Program-made: the position numbers and the translations under genes | Shown: piece after piece, positions 1 to 10,591 of the stretch | Position numbering within the stretch: position 1 is the first letter of the stretch | Layout of the letters: every line of letters starts with the position of its first letter | Notes under the pieces: generated by a model | What the model was told of the DNA's origin: nothing | What the model saw: only the letters and a program-made list of their open reading frames with translations | Database searches by the model: none | Origin: Guadua angustifolia | Lineage: Eukaryota > Streptophyta > Magnoliopsida > Poales > Poaceae | DNA: 64,000 bases | Reading direction: 5' to 3' | NCBI GenBank assembly: GCA_036346375.1 | Contig: CM070520.1 | Span: 14,953,791 to 15,017,790 of the forward strand

Positions 1-25
1 CCAACCTGCTCGCCTGCTCGCCCAA

Positions 26-112
26 ACTGGTCGCCCAAGTGCCAAACTGGTCGCCCAAGGGTCCTACTGGTCGCCCAAGTGCCCAAACTGGTCACCCAAG
101 TGATCTCATCGT
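26..112. repeat. Short tandem repeat, about 20-bp unit
   Basis: Four copies of ACTGGTCGCCCAAG-type units start at 26, 46, 66 and 87. The repeat lies inside the long LTR and is not shared with the related LTR at 1868-5053, which carries a different (48-bp) tandem repeat. Confidence 0.8.
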
Positions 113-467
113 CGCCTGATCGGTCTATTGGTTTCCCCACTACATAAACTGATTTCCAAGCAATTTGAATTTCAATTGGGGTGTTTAAAAAGTTCAAAAT
201 TTTGATTTTAGCTTCCGCACAATCATTCACCCCCCTCTAATTGCTACATTAGTATATTTCGATCCTACAACTATGGACAGCTTCGGCTATCTCATATACT
301 GTGTTAGTAGAAATTTCTAAAAATCTAAAATCAACCACCTTTGTAACTAAAACTTAATTTCTGTAATAAGAGTATTTTGTTAAAAGGTGATCTTTGAGTG
401 AGGATAGAGTTCGTAGATTAAATCAGGAGGAAAAATCATTTACTGCATTTTTATATTATTGCTTGTT

Positions 468-482
468 GAGTACTTCGTACTC
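468..482. other. Conserved LTR foldback GAGTAC-TTC-GTACTC
   Basis: A perfect 6-bp inverted repeat with a 3-nt loop, followed by the conserved run ACTCTTGCTTAAC. The same element with a changed stem or loop occurs at 4610-4625 and 14592-14608 in the two other long LTRs. Confidence 0.7.
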
Positions 483-922
483 ACTCTTGCTTAACCCTTC
501 CTTTTCTTAGAAGGTGAGGTCCTTGAGCAACCCTCAGAGGCATGGTTGGAGGACCACTCCCAGGAGCAAGACCTACCAGAAGATGGCTATTACTACTATT
601 ACTATCAGGAGCAGTAGTAGTATTAGTCGTCCATTTCCCTGTGCTAGCCAGTTGAAGGGAGATAGGGAGTTAAGACCATCTTTTGTTGTGATATTATTAT
701 GTAAGGTTAAGACTTGGACAATAGCCCTGCGTGGCTAATGGAATGTAATAAAGGGTTCCGTTATCTGTCTCTAATTATTGTTCTGCTGCAATACTCTGTA
801 CACAGCGTAGTAACTAATAAAGCATCGGAATGTCCGATGTTTTGCTAGTTGCTGTGCTGAGATCCGTGTAGTTAACTCTACGTGACAATCGTTACCAAGG
901 GTTAATTATGCGGGTCGCCACA

Positions 923-1186
923 GCATATGACCCCGAAGAGCTGGCGAAGATTATCCAAGTAGCACTCCTCTGCACCCACATGGATCCTGATCACCGCCGC
1001 GCAATGTCGGAAGTTGTACAGATGCTGGAAGGAGATGTTGTCCCGGCAGATCGGTGGGAGGAATGGCAGCTAGCTGAGCTTACCCGTAGGCAGCAGTATG
1101 AGATGAGGCAGCAGCAAAAGTTGTTCAGTTTCAGTGAGGAGTCTCTCAACATTCAGGAAGCCATTGAGATGTCTGGTGGCAGATGA
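923..1186 (+). pseudogene. LRR-II (SERK-like) receptor kinase, C-terminal exon, truncated by LTR
   Basis: From 923 the frame encodes the end of a plant LRR receptor-like kinase: kinase subdomain XI (IQVALLCTHMDPDHRRAMS, then EVVQMLEGD), the RWEEWQ segment, and the tail SLNIQEAIEMSGGR ending at the TGA. This tail is characteristic of the LRR-II group that includes SERKs and At5g10290/At5g65240, plasma-membrane serine/threonine kinases and co-receptors. The rest of the kinase, the membrane segment and the LRRs are absent because the LTR ends at 922, in the middle of the coding sequence. An ATG at 908 opens the same frame, but it comes from the LTR end, where the sister LTR reads AGG, so it is not a genuine start. 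The exon itself is clean of stops, so the insertion may be fairly recent or the gene may continue to the left of the LTR. Confidence 0.8.
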
Positions 1187-1862
1187 GCTGCAAGATCGTT
1201 AAATTGTAACATGATTTTCACTTGTTTCTTGAGCAGAAAGGGTAAAGGAAACATCAGAAGAACCTTTTATAGATGTTGTCTATTAGGAATAGTCTGTAGA
1301 ATCATTACATAATTATTTGCATAGGTAACTGTATCTTTTCAGTGTGCTATGAACACAACGGTGTGCAGCTACATCTAGGTCAGACCTTCACCTTCGTATG
1401 TGTATATATAGACTTACTTATACATTTGTTTTGATAGTGTACTTGCTAATATATTCCATCTTACTGGGTAAGTCTTGTCATCTTGCACATGAAGTTATCC
1501 AATTAGAGTATATTACTGTTTATTAAATATGCCCCAAATGTAAATCTTGAAAGAATTCAAATTCAAATTTAGCCAAAGAACCAGCGGGTTTTCCCCGAAA
1601 ACCACTCCAAAACTGTCTGGTTTCCAGAACCACCTTGGAGGCTGTTTTTCTGTTGGTTACAGTTTTCAAAATTCTCACTACATATGTGTAAGCCGAACAA
1701 CATTGACCTAAAGAAAACTTGTGCACATCAATGCAGGATCTCTCAGAGTTTCCTTTCCCACAGCAAAAATTGAATGAAAAGTAGCTTTTTTATATAAGAT
1801 GTAAGGGTGACTGGAGCAATGAAGCTGACCATCAATAAAGATACAGATATACAACCAACACA
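1187..1862 (+). other. Former 3' UTR and flank of the receptor kinase
   Basis: AT-rich sequence directly downstream of the kinase stop codon. I see no repeat, ORF or RNA gene that I can support here. The sequence up to the next LTR is probably the original 3' UTR and downstream region. Confidence 0.4.
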
Positions 1863-1867
1863 GAAAA
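1863..1867. repeat. Target site duplication, left (GAAAA)
   Basis: Five bases GAAAA directly before the LTR start; identical to 5054-5058. Confidence 0.85.
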
Positions 1868-2860
1868 TGTGAGGACCCCCCAAATCCCCTTTAATCCCCA
1901 ATCATCAAAGCATCATTGGGCAAAAGCATGTATTAAGGAAGTTAATAATTAAGCATGAACACGCATTAGTTAACCAAGTGTATGAGCAAGTGCATAATCA
2001 TTGCATAAGCATATGAGCATTCATATCAACATGCATGGTTGTGGCAGTAAGTAGCAAGGGAGTAAAGGTAAAATGGTAAAACAGTAAATGGAGTGAATGA
2101 GTAAATGTGGCATGGTAGAAGTAAGAGCAGTGCAGTCAAAGCAAGACCAGAGATTCATTCCCTTTCCTTCAGACCAGCAAAGGGGAGAGAGCAAGGTTCA
2201 GCTTCCCTTTCCCCATTGTCTCCTTTCCCTTTTCCCATTCTCAGCCAAGCCAGTACTTTCCCTAGCCACATCCATCGCCCTTATCAAAGAGCAAGAACTA
2301 GTAGCAGCACAACTGAGAGCAACCAAGCAAGCCAGCTGAGAGAACCAGAAGCCAGGCAAGCAAGATCCCTCCCCCATTATTTCCATTTTCAACCAAGCCA
2401 GCAAAGCCCCCATCCCATTTGGCCATTCCCCATTCCAAAACCGAAGCCAGCACCAACATTCAGTGCATCCCCCATTCCATAGCCAACCAAGGAGAGCAAG
2501 AGCCAGAAGAAGTCAACCAAGCCAGGGAGCAAGAAGGGGAAATCGGGAGAAGTCAGGAGGAAGGTCAAGAAGGAGGAGCCAGGAGCAAGCCGAACAGAGG
2601 GGAAGCCAGAGAACCGGCCACTCCATCAGCATCCCCATCTCCAACCCCAGCAAACCTTCAATCTCCCCAAAACCAAGCCATCAACGTAGGTAAAGTAGAA
2701 TACTAGTTGATTTATAGGTCAGCAATTAAGTAGTAGAGTAGCAATAGTGTAGCAGAGTAGTTGTAAAATCAGTAGATCGGGAAGAACCAATTTGGGTTTG
2801 GTAGGGAAAGTAGCAACGGCCGCATGAGGAAGAGAACCGACAGTAGTAGGCGTCGGCCAG

Positions 2861-2950
2861 AGGAGAGGAGTGGAAGCTCGTCGCCAATAAAAGGGCAGAG
2901 AGGAGAGGAGTGGAAGCTCGTCGCCAGTAAAAGGGCAGAGAGGAGAGGAG
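2861..2950. repeat. 40-bp tandem duplication in solo LTR
   Basis: The units at 2861-2900 and 2901-2940 differ at one base; a 10-base third partial copy follows. The sequence is purine-rich (AGGAGAGGAGTGGAAGCTCG). Confidence 0.85.
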
Positions 2951-3855
2951 GACGCTCGGTAGAGCAGGCTCGGTAGAGCAGATAAGCTGAAGGATCCTAG
3001 GTTCGGCCAGAGAAAATGAGGCAGAGGAGTAGGGGAAGCTCAGCTCCAACCGGCCAGAGAGGAGAAACCATCAAGGAGAGCTTCGGCTGGGTGGTAGAGA
3101 GATATATAGATGGAGTAGCGGTCGGCTAGAGAACCAGGCCAAGTGGAAGTCGGCAGGAGAGGAGGAGAATAGCAGCCAAGAGAGGAGGGAGGAGAGCAGA
3201 CTTCGGCCGAGTAGTAAGCCAATGAACAGAGGGGAAAGAAATGAGAGGAGGCTAGAGAATAGGGAAGTAAGAAGAAGCAGAGAAGAAAAAGAGAGAGATG
3301 GCAGTGGGAAGAAAAGAAAAGGGAAGGAAGAGAAAATAGAAAAGTGGGTAAATGGAGGAGTTACCTGCATGCATTTCATCAATAGCATCAATAAGTTGCA
3401 TTATGTGCATAAAAGAAAATATAAATTGCAATGTAGTGTATGCATATAAGTAGGAATGTTAATTTCGTTAAAATGACAAAACTGCCTAATTGAAAAAGTT
3501 GGATATTGCAACTCATATTAATAAAATTGTCGTAGATTAATATGCTACGATTTTTAGGAATCGAACCAAATCCAGCAGAAGGTCATTTTCAGGATCCGAG
3601 TGAGGCCGGGTATTTTAATTCTACATCAGGCAAGTTTCTTTTGATCATAATTGAGAAACCATTTTCAAATGTTTTTAGATATCATCTGTGCATGAAAAAA
3701 ACATCTTCTATATCGAAACCCTGCATTGAATGGAAGGTTGGAAATATGGATACATGTGATCTGGGGTGGCAGAAATTGTTTAACCTATGGTAGCGGATAT
3801 GGGTTATGAATAAATCGTATTGTCGATGAACTGTGGTTATTAGTCGGAGTATGTA

Positions 3856-4398
3856 CTACCGTTGTTAGTCGAAGTACAGCACTGCCGTTGTCGTTTGGGG
3901 TACTGTACTACCGTTGTTAGTCAGAGTACAAGACCGTGGTGTGTATTGGGGTTGGGGTACTGTACTATCATTGTTAGTCGGAGTACAGCATCGTTAGAAT
4001 TGGGTAACTGTACTACCGTTATTAGTTGGAGTACAACACCGTTGGAATTGGGGTACTGTACTACCGTTGTTAATCGGAGTACAACACCGTTGGAATTGGG
4101 ATATTATACTACCGTTGTTAGTCGGAGTACAGCACCGTTGGAATTGACATATTGTACTACCGTTGTTAGTCGGAGTACAGCTACCGTTGTTAGTCAGAGT
4201 ACAGCACCGTTGAAATTGAGATACTGTACTACCATTATTAGTCGGAGTACAGCACCGTTGGAATTGGGGCACTGGGTTGTTAGTCAGAGTACAGGACTGT
4301 TGGAGCTGGGGTACTGTACTACCATTGTTAGTTGGAGTACAGCACCTCAGCGTGCATTGAAGTCAAACTACTGTACTATGTTATTAGTCGGAATACAG
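3856..4398. repeat. 48-bp tandem repeat array in solo LTR
   Basis: About ten diverged units built on TACTACCGTTGTTAGTCGG plus ACCGTTGGAATTG. Exact spacing of GTTGGAATTG at 4041, 4089 and 4137 gives a period of 48. Because 48 is a multiple of three, long open frames (179 and 92 codons) appear on both strands. They are repeat artefacts, not genes. Confidence 0.9.
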
Positions 4399-4609
4399 TA
4401 GATAGTGGGTGTATCGCTGATGTGCTTTGAAATCGAGGCACAGTTGGTATGGTGTATATGAGGAATGGCAGTAGCATGCTCGATAAATGAAAACTGGAAT
4501 GCAGATTTCCATAATTCAAAACCCTATTTTCTGAAAAAGGATTTGAGGAATGAGTAATGAGATGGTTTGGAGAAAACTCATCAGGTGAATTTTATTATTA
4601 ATGCTTGCT

Positions 4610-4625
4610 GAGTACTTTTGTACTC
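4610..4625. other. Conserved LTR foldback GAGTAC-TTTT-GTACTC
   Basis: Same stem as at 468-482 but with a 4-nt loop, again followed by GCTCTTGCTTAAC. Confidence 0.7.
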
Positions 4626-5053
4626 GCTCTTGCTTAACTCTCCCTTTGCTTCGAAAATTGCTCTGGATGTCAAGCGGCGGATTTGGACCTGGATCCTAAG
4701 GGTGCATAAGAGGTGGCTAAGTACTACCAGGAGGGATAGAGGGAAGGGTAGCCATGCATCGACTTGCCAGTCTTTTGCGTAATTAGTATCGATGAAATGT
4801 ATTTTCATTGTACTTGAATCAGATATATAATTATGAAATGGACATGTAGCCCTGCATGGCTTGGTTTGTAATATATTTACATTCAGTCTCTAATTATAGT
4901 TCTGCTGTAATACTCTGAATACGGTATAGTAACTAATAAAGCATCGGGATGCCTGATGTTTTGCTAGCTACTGTACCGAGATACGCTTACTTAGCTCAGG
5001 AGTAATGGCAGTGTAACTGTCGTTATCCAGGGCTAATTAGGCGGGTCGCCACA

Positions 5054-5058
5054 GAAAA
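5054..5058. repeat. Target site duplication, right (GAAAA)
   Basis: Identical to 1863-1867; confirms the right border of the solo LTR. Confidence 0.85.
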
Positions 5059-5169
5059 CTCAAGATATTTGACAAGGGATCATACTGTAGTGTCAATCTG
5101 GACAAAGTGGTTTCCATTAAGTTAGCATACATGTGTAGGTACAACCAATGATTATATCGAGCTCGACAA

Positions 5170-5807
5170 CAGTGGTGGAACTAGAAATTCTCTAATAGGT
5201 GTGCACATTTGACACCGGACAATTGATACACACAGTTTCATATTCACCACATAGGTTTAAAATTTGCCAAAATTACAATACATATAGCTCGAATAAGATC
5301 TTACATTCAAAAGCATCGACACAGAATGACAAGAGGACTTGTTCACTTACAATTTACAAATCTCGCGCCTCTACCGGTCTGTCATAGTCCTCGACGCCTG
5401 CCCTCCGCCGCCTACCGTGCCACGTCAAGACTCACGCCTGCGCCGCCTGCCATCTACAGCGCCTCGCTATATGCCCCGCCACAGCGCCACACGCCCGCAT
5501 CGCCTGCCTGATGGCCCTAGCCACCACGCTGCACCACCCACCGATGGCTCATGCGTCGCCTACCGCACCATGCGCCATGCTGCCTACTGCGCGGATTGGG
5601 AAATTTGTGGGATTAGGGATTGGGATTGAGGAGCAAGAGGGTCTGGCAGAGTGTGGAGTAATTGGATTTGGTAGACTAAGCGCGAGTGAGCTTTTGACAG
5701 GCTGAAATTTTCATGAATGGATAGCAGTCCACTGGACATATGGCCCACATACTAGGAACTGATCCCATAAGATTTTCAAAATTTTTTGGGCCTCAGTTCC
5801 GCCCCTG
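5170..5807. mobile_element. hAT-type non-autonomous element, 638 bp
   Basis: The left end CAGTGGTGGAACTAG and the reverse complement of the right end, CAGGGGCGGAACTGAG, form imperfect terminal inverted repeats of the plant hAT type. Eight bases at 5162-5169 (CTCGACAA) and 5808-5815 (CTCGACAG) match at seven positions, which fits the 8-bp hAT target duplication. The interior has a GC-rich section (about 5385-5630) with short open frames but no recognisable transposase, so it is non-autonomous. Confidence 0.8.
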
Positions 5808-5815
5808 CTCGACAG

Positions 5816-6404
5816 CAAACATGTTCAATGAGAACCAATAAAAGGAGTCTGTTTTCAGGTTGTTCTTTCACCTAACGGCATTTTTTTCATAATATTACTT
5901 GGAATTGGTCAATAATGCAACTAGCCAGCTCCCACGTTTTGCAGGGAATTTGCTGATCACCAACCAGCTTGATATTAGGAGTTAGGGTAAGCGCCTGTCT
6001 TATGGGAAACATGCGCCCAGCCACTTGCAGCCCAACTGTTGCCATATCTGGAATAGTTTTAGAACCACTGAAGGCAGCCATCACTAACAATGAGTGAGGT
6101 TTGAATACCAAGAATCAGGTCTGCAGAAAGCAAAACAAAATAAGCAGAAACTAGTGTGTGTCGGGTTTCAAATATGCAGCCCAACTATGCTAAATGAATC
6201 GTATTTGAAATTTATAAACCCAAATATCCTAAAAAATCTTTCCCAATTGTAATATAGAATGTGAAACAAGGAAGCTATGAAAGAACATTATTGAAGAAAT
6301 CTAATCAAGAAGTAAAAAGCTAACAGCTACAGTTTATGGCGAACGCAAAATGACAGTAAGAATGAATTCCATGACCTCCCAACTCATTAGATGATTTTTC
6401 TTTA
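5816..6404. other. Unassigned intergenic sequence
   Basis: A 74-codon open frame on the minus strand (5887-6111) does not resemble a family I know. No inverted termini, tandem repeats or RNA gene were recognised. Confidence 0.3.
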
Positions 6405-6960
6405 GGAGAATTGAGATTTTCGATAAAGGAAGCTTTTATTAATCTTAGTAAATTACATCAAGGTGATACAATTATACTAAGAAGACTTCCGGCCTCTACA
6501 CAGCTAGAGTGTACACAGCCAAACACACACACACACAAGAAAAGACAAAGGAACCGTCTCGGCAAACTACATCACGCAATATTGTCTTCAAGGCTATCCA
6601 CCATCATAGCAACACTTGGACCGCGATAAAAGCTCTCTAATGACAACGCCTCCAAGAAGGACTCGACACGCACACGCACCGCCATTGCCATGATCCAACC
6701 AAGGAAGGCCGGACCAAAGGTTTTCACCTCGAGAGTAAATCCTCGACTACAAAACAATGCCTTCAACAAGGCCATTGCCAGCACAACCAACAAAGGTCGA
6801 CCTAGGATTTCTCCCCAAGTCGGCAACCGGAGATCCCAAATGATGCAACCACCCTCATTCCGAGCTAGTGCCGCCATACCACTTAATCTTAGCCAATCGC
6901 AACGGCCACCTTCTCAAGGCCGGACAAACAATTTTAGATGTTCGACTTCACGATGACATA
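6405..6960 (-). mobile_element. LINE-like retroposon 3' end (fragment)
   Basis: Read on the minus strand, a stretch with broken frames resembling the RNase H-like end of plant LINE ORFs (about 6877-6575) is followed by an untranslated tail. The tail ends ATTAATAAAAGCTTCC, then TTTATCGAAAA at about 6405-6440. A very similar tail (AATAAAATTGGTTCC, TTTATCGAAAAAAA) occurs at 38065-38130, also on the minus strand. This suggests a retroposon 3' end shared by two insertions. The RNase H similarity is weak, so the class (LINE or a LINE-dependent SINE) is inference. Confidence 0.4.
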
Positions 6961-8040
6961 TTCGCGAGCTAGCCAATAGGCACACGATCATCAAGTCCAT
7001 AGAGTGCATCTAAAAATGAGTTGTGTCGCCTAAGAAAGCGAATCCGCTGAATCGATGCTAAGATGACATAAGTCAAAAGAAATGTATGAACAACGCTAGT
7101 AAGAGATGAAGACGCCGGGCGAAGAGTAGTCACTTAGAGAGTAGTCCTCATCTCAAGAACGGCAATGACCTCACACAAGTGCCCGGCGCCTAATGCGTGC
7201 CCTCTCTCCGCTCGGTGGTGACGCAGCCCAAGGAGAATTGAGATAGACTGGAGTTTGGCCATATGATGATAAAAAACCACATATTTTTCGTCCCAAAAAA
7301 GAAACACATATTTTGTATAGCAGTATAAAGAAGCTATCTACACTGGTAAGAATAAGCATACAATCAAATTTGTTAACCATCTGTGCATCAGAGCCTTCAG
7401 ATTGTAGACAATGCTTAACCTGTCTGTGAAACACTACACTGCTATGAATAAGCATACAATCAAATTTATTCTTGAGAATCAGGAATAGTGGGTAAAGAAA
7501 TAACCTTCATACAACAGACAAATGGATTTTGTTAGCTTGAATGTCTCCAAAGGATTCAAGAAAGACTTGTTCCCCTGTAGGAATATCACATTCAGAAAGA
7601 TAAATTATAGAAGTATGTGTATCAGACGAATTAAAACTAGACTTATAGTAAAATACTATTTACGTGCTGAGCTAGCACAGTTTCTCCACCATATCCATAA
7701 CTGACCTTCTTTCTTCTCATAGTTTATGCAAAGCAGATGCCATTCCCGTCTTCAAGCAGTTCTCACCCAGACCACTGAAGATAGTCAGGTCATGTGGAAC
7801 TTGCCCTGGATATTTTATAAGTCTAGTAGGTATGCAAGAGCAAAATTTTGACCAACTAATGCTGGCAAAAACTTTATACAGGAGTCATGGCACAAATAAG
7901 AAAAGCATACCATTTTACCACCATTTGATTAATATGGCAGCAGGCAGAGCTCATTGATCACCTACTGTAGAATTTCTCTTCTGTATCAGTAGAAGCAATT
8001 GGATCTCTTTCCTAATCAGTAATCAAGCAATGGCTGCAGC
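6961..8040. other. Unassigned sequence downstream of the PPR pseudogene
   Basis: AT-rich, with only short open frames. Nothing recognisable; part of it may be the former 3' region of the PPR gene, which is transcribed leftwards. Confidence 0.3.
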
Positions 8041-9866
8041 ATCATTTTCTTGAAAGCTAGAGATCCTTTTTGAGATATTTTCAGAAATTTCAGAAGCTAG
8101 GGTGTCACTATTGTTGCCCTAGCTCTGAATTGATGAAGCCAGTGTAAGTTACATGGTCAAGAGCACAATCTTCGTCCAAAACTTTTTTAATGCAGCATCC
8201 ACATTTTCCCACAGCACTGAGTTTTCTAACTAGTACATTTGCTGTGTGAGTCCGTTGTCGTTTTTCCAATCTACCCAAGATCGATACAGCAATGCTTGTC
8301 TTCTCCCTCCAGCAATATTCAAAAGCTAAAGTGACTCAAGATACTTCACATGGCACCAAACGTTTATCGAGCATGCCCTCATATAGCCCTTGCTTCCTCT
8401 AGCCTTGATTCCCTGCAGAGCCCACTTATTAGGGCCCCATAAGTAATAGAATCACAAGGCATCCATTTTGAACCATTCTTTCAATGACCCTCAAAGCCGA
8501 GGTCGATTTGCCAACTTTACAGTATCCTGCAATCATTGCAGTATAAGTTTGCTTGGTTGGCACTAATCCTATCGCAAGGCATTTGTCAAACAGCTTCTGG
8601 CTTTCTTCCATTTGCGTCTGCTAGCAATATGTAGCAATGAGGGTGGTGTATGTTTCTATATCAGGATGGCAACCATTTTCTGCCATCCGGTTGAACAAAT
8701 ACAGAGCAGATGTTATGTGCCCTTGTTTGCAGTGCTCAGTTATCAGTATGTTATATGTCACCATATCAAGCTGGAGGCCCTGACTTGTGGCCATCCGGAG
8801 CACCTTGTAAGTTTCTTGAAGCTTTCCTTCTTGCAGAGACCATCAATGACAGCATTGTATGTGCAAAAATTGGGTAGAAAGCCTTCCTGCGCCATCTTAT
8901 TCATCAGCTCAAAGGCACGATCAAAGTTGCCTCCTTTGCAGTGCCCAACAATCAGTGTAGTGTATGTGTTTGTGTTTGGCGCCATCCCTTGCTCAACCAA
9001 CCTCCCCAACAGCATCTCAGCTCGAGCAAGCTTTCCCTCTTTACAATACCCTCCAATCATCACAGTGTACGTATGCACATTTGGCTTGTACGAGCTACTC
9101 TTGATGAGTTTCAGGAAAAGCCGGAAAGCCCGCTCCATCCACCCAATCTTGCAGAGCCCGTCGATCAACGACGTGTACGTGCACGTTCGGCTTCAACCCT
9201 TTCCCAATCATCTCCTCCAATACATGGAAAGCTTGCTTGACGTAGCTTCTCTTACACAGACCATCAATCCACGCAGTGACAGTGTAATTCACCCACGTTT
9301 GGTGGCGTGCCCATCTCCAATATCCTCCTGAAGAACTCAAGACACCGTGAACGTCGCGTTATCCAGGCAGAACCCCTGCCCCCACAATGCCGTTAGCAAG
9401 GCGTCGACCTCCTCCACCCGCCCTTCTCTACATCACCACATGACCAGCGCCCGGAAGCTGCGTGCGTCGGGGCACACAAAGCCCCGCGTCACCATTCCGT
9501 CGAAAACCTTGCGCGCGTAGGCGAAGCTCCCGGACTCCAGCCCGACGCCGAGCATCCAGTTCGCCGTCTCGACGCAGATCGAGAGCCCGTTGATGCGCAT
9601 CTCGAGCACCATATCGGCGGCCTCCGGGAGCCGTCCGGCCTCGGCGAAGGCGGTGATCATGCGGCGCATAACCTCGTGCGCCATGGGGAGGCTGCCCCTC
9701 GCGACGAAGGTGGTCGCAGCGGTGACGTAGAGGAGCATGAGGAGGCGCAGGTCGGGGCGGCACGCGAGGCGGTGGAAGAGCGAGAGCGCGGCCGCGGAGC
9801 CGGCGGAGTCGGCGAGGGAGGAGAGAGCGGTGGTTGTGGAGAGAGGTGGGAGCTTGGAGAGGCCAT
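8041..9866 (-). pseudogene. P-class PPR protein pseudogene (At4g19890-like)
   Basis: Minus-strand segments in consecutive order encode pentatricopeptide repeats: 9840-9433, then 9430-9340 in another frame, 9340-9170, 9168-8800, 8803-8621, 8611-8429 and 8428-8041. Typical repeat sequence is NTYTTLIVGHCKGGNFDRAF and YTAMIAGYCKVGKSTSAL. Order and content follow Arabidopsis At4g19890, an organelle-targeted P-class PPR protein presumed to bind organelle RNA. The expected ATG lies at 9866, but the following coding frame is displaced by one base. Further breaks occur near 9435 (TGA after VMW), 9345, 9170, 8800, 8615 (TAG) and 8430 (TAA). At least six disruptions make it a pseudogene unless the assembly has indel errors. 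The 5' third is very GC-rich, as is common for grass PPR genes. A second decayed copy flanks the retrotransposon at 25283-36828. Confidence 0.85.
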
Positions 9867-10040
9867 GGTGATTTTTATATCTGATTTGTATAGGTTGTTT
9901 GAACTTCTTGGTCTATAGTCATTTAACAATAGACGCAGCACATGACAGCTATAAAAAGCTGAATTTCTTTCTTAACCCTTGAAAAGCTCTAACCGGTTTG
10001 TCAGGTATAACTCCTCGACAAGACTGATGCATAAATTTCC

Positions 10041-10043
10041 TTA
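10041..10043. repeat. TTA target duplication of outer MITE (left)
   Basis: TTA at 10041-10043 and again at 10589-10591, directly outside the inverted termini. Confidence 0.6.
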
Positions 10044-10588
10044 GGACATGTACAACAGTAAAAGCCTGTTCGGTAGAGATTCAATTTATTCTGAGAATTT
10101 AGTGCTTCACCAGATTCATGAAGCTGGAGCTATGAGTACATTAAGAGTGTTTAGATGGATCATCTTGTTTACATTTTAGACTAAAAATATAAACTTAATT
10201 CACTTTATTTTGGCCTATAAGTTTCAGATATCAGGTGAAGCTGGAATCTGAAGCTCTACCAAACAGGCCCTAATTAATGAGCCATCTGCAAGTTGCCACG
10301 TAATTTTTATCATCCTATGTGGCATAGAATTAATGAGGAGAGAGGCGCTTGCCGTCTCTTCGCGAGAGGACAGCAGTGACCCGTGCTCCGATGCAAAACG
10401 ACGGCTCCGTCGGCCATTGTAGGAAAGAAGCCGTCTATATACGCATGCTTGATCACGGTAATTTATGGGCCCATGTATAAATTAATTAGTTTATAGACTG
10501 ACTGACAGATAAGCCATTGTAGAAGTGGTCTTTATGCGATATGGCATACACTTACAGACAACAGCTATCTAGACAATTGTACATGCCC
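10044..10588. mobile_element. Harbinger/Tourist-type MITE, host of a nested MITE
   Basis: The left end GGACATGTACAAC and the reverse complement of the right end, GGGCATGTACAATTG, are inverted repeats flanked by TTA on both sides, as expected for PIF/Harbinger-type elements. Without the nested insertion (10062-10270 plus one TAA) it would be about 330 bp. No coding sequence. Confidence 0.7.
10062..10270. mobile_element. Second MITE nested in the first (TAA-flanked)
   Basis: The termini GCCTGTTCGGTAGAG and the reverse complement GCCTGTTTGGTAGAG form inverted repeats. TAA occurs directly outside both ends (10059-10061 and 10271-10273). At 209 bp with a TAA duplication it fits the Tourist/Harbinger type. 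It sits only 15 bases inside the left end of the outer MITE. Confidence 0.7.
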
Positions 10589-10591
10589 TTA

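Larger units (their letters stand above)
1..922. mobile_element. 3' part of a long LTR (left end outside window)
   Basis: The right end GCGGGTCGCCACA is nearly identical to the right end of the complete LTR at 1868-5053. The two also share the block around the GAGTAC/GTACTC foldback and the AATAAAGCATCGG block shortly before the end. The LTR stops at 922, directly against receptor-kinase coding sequence. Its left end and target duplication lie outside the window, so it cannot be told whether this is a solo LTR or the 3' LTR of a full element. The family resembles long gypsy LTRs, but this is inference because no internal coding region is present. Confidence 0.75.
1868..5053. mobile_element. 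Solo LTR, 3186 bp, intact TSD
   Basis: The unit begins TGTGAGGACCCCC and ends GGGTCGCCACA (TG...CA) and is flanked on both sides by GAAAA. Nothing inside resembles gag or pol, so this is a solo LTR left by recombination between the two LTRs of a former element. It belongs to the same family as the LTR ending at 922. Inside are a 40-bp tandem repeat (2861-2950), a 48-bp tandem repeat (3856-4398) and the GAGTAC foldback (4610-4625). The length of over 3 kb and the foldback box resemble long chromoviral gypsy LTRs; this assignment is inference. Confidence 0.88.

Noticed and set aside
3862..4401. 179-codon plus-strand frame and 92-codon minus-strand frame (3994-4272) with 16-residue repeats
   Set aside because: Both arise from the 48-bp tandem repeat in a solo LTR; the period is a multiple of three, so frames stay open on both strands.
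5326..5705. Three overlapping plus-strand frames of 61-96 codons
   Set aside because: Inside the hAT-type element, low complexity (Pro/Ala/Arg/His), no domain; at best captured debris.
8612..9331. 239-codon plus-strand frame
   Set aside because: Antisense of the PPR repeats, which are clearly encoded on the minus strand.
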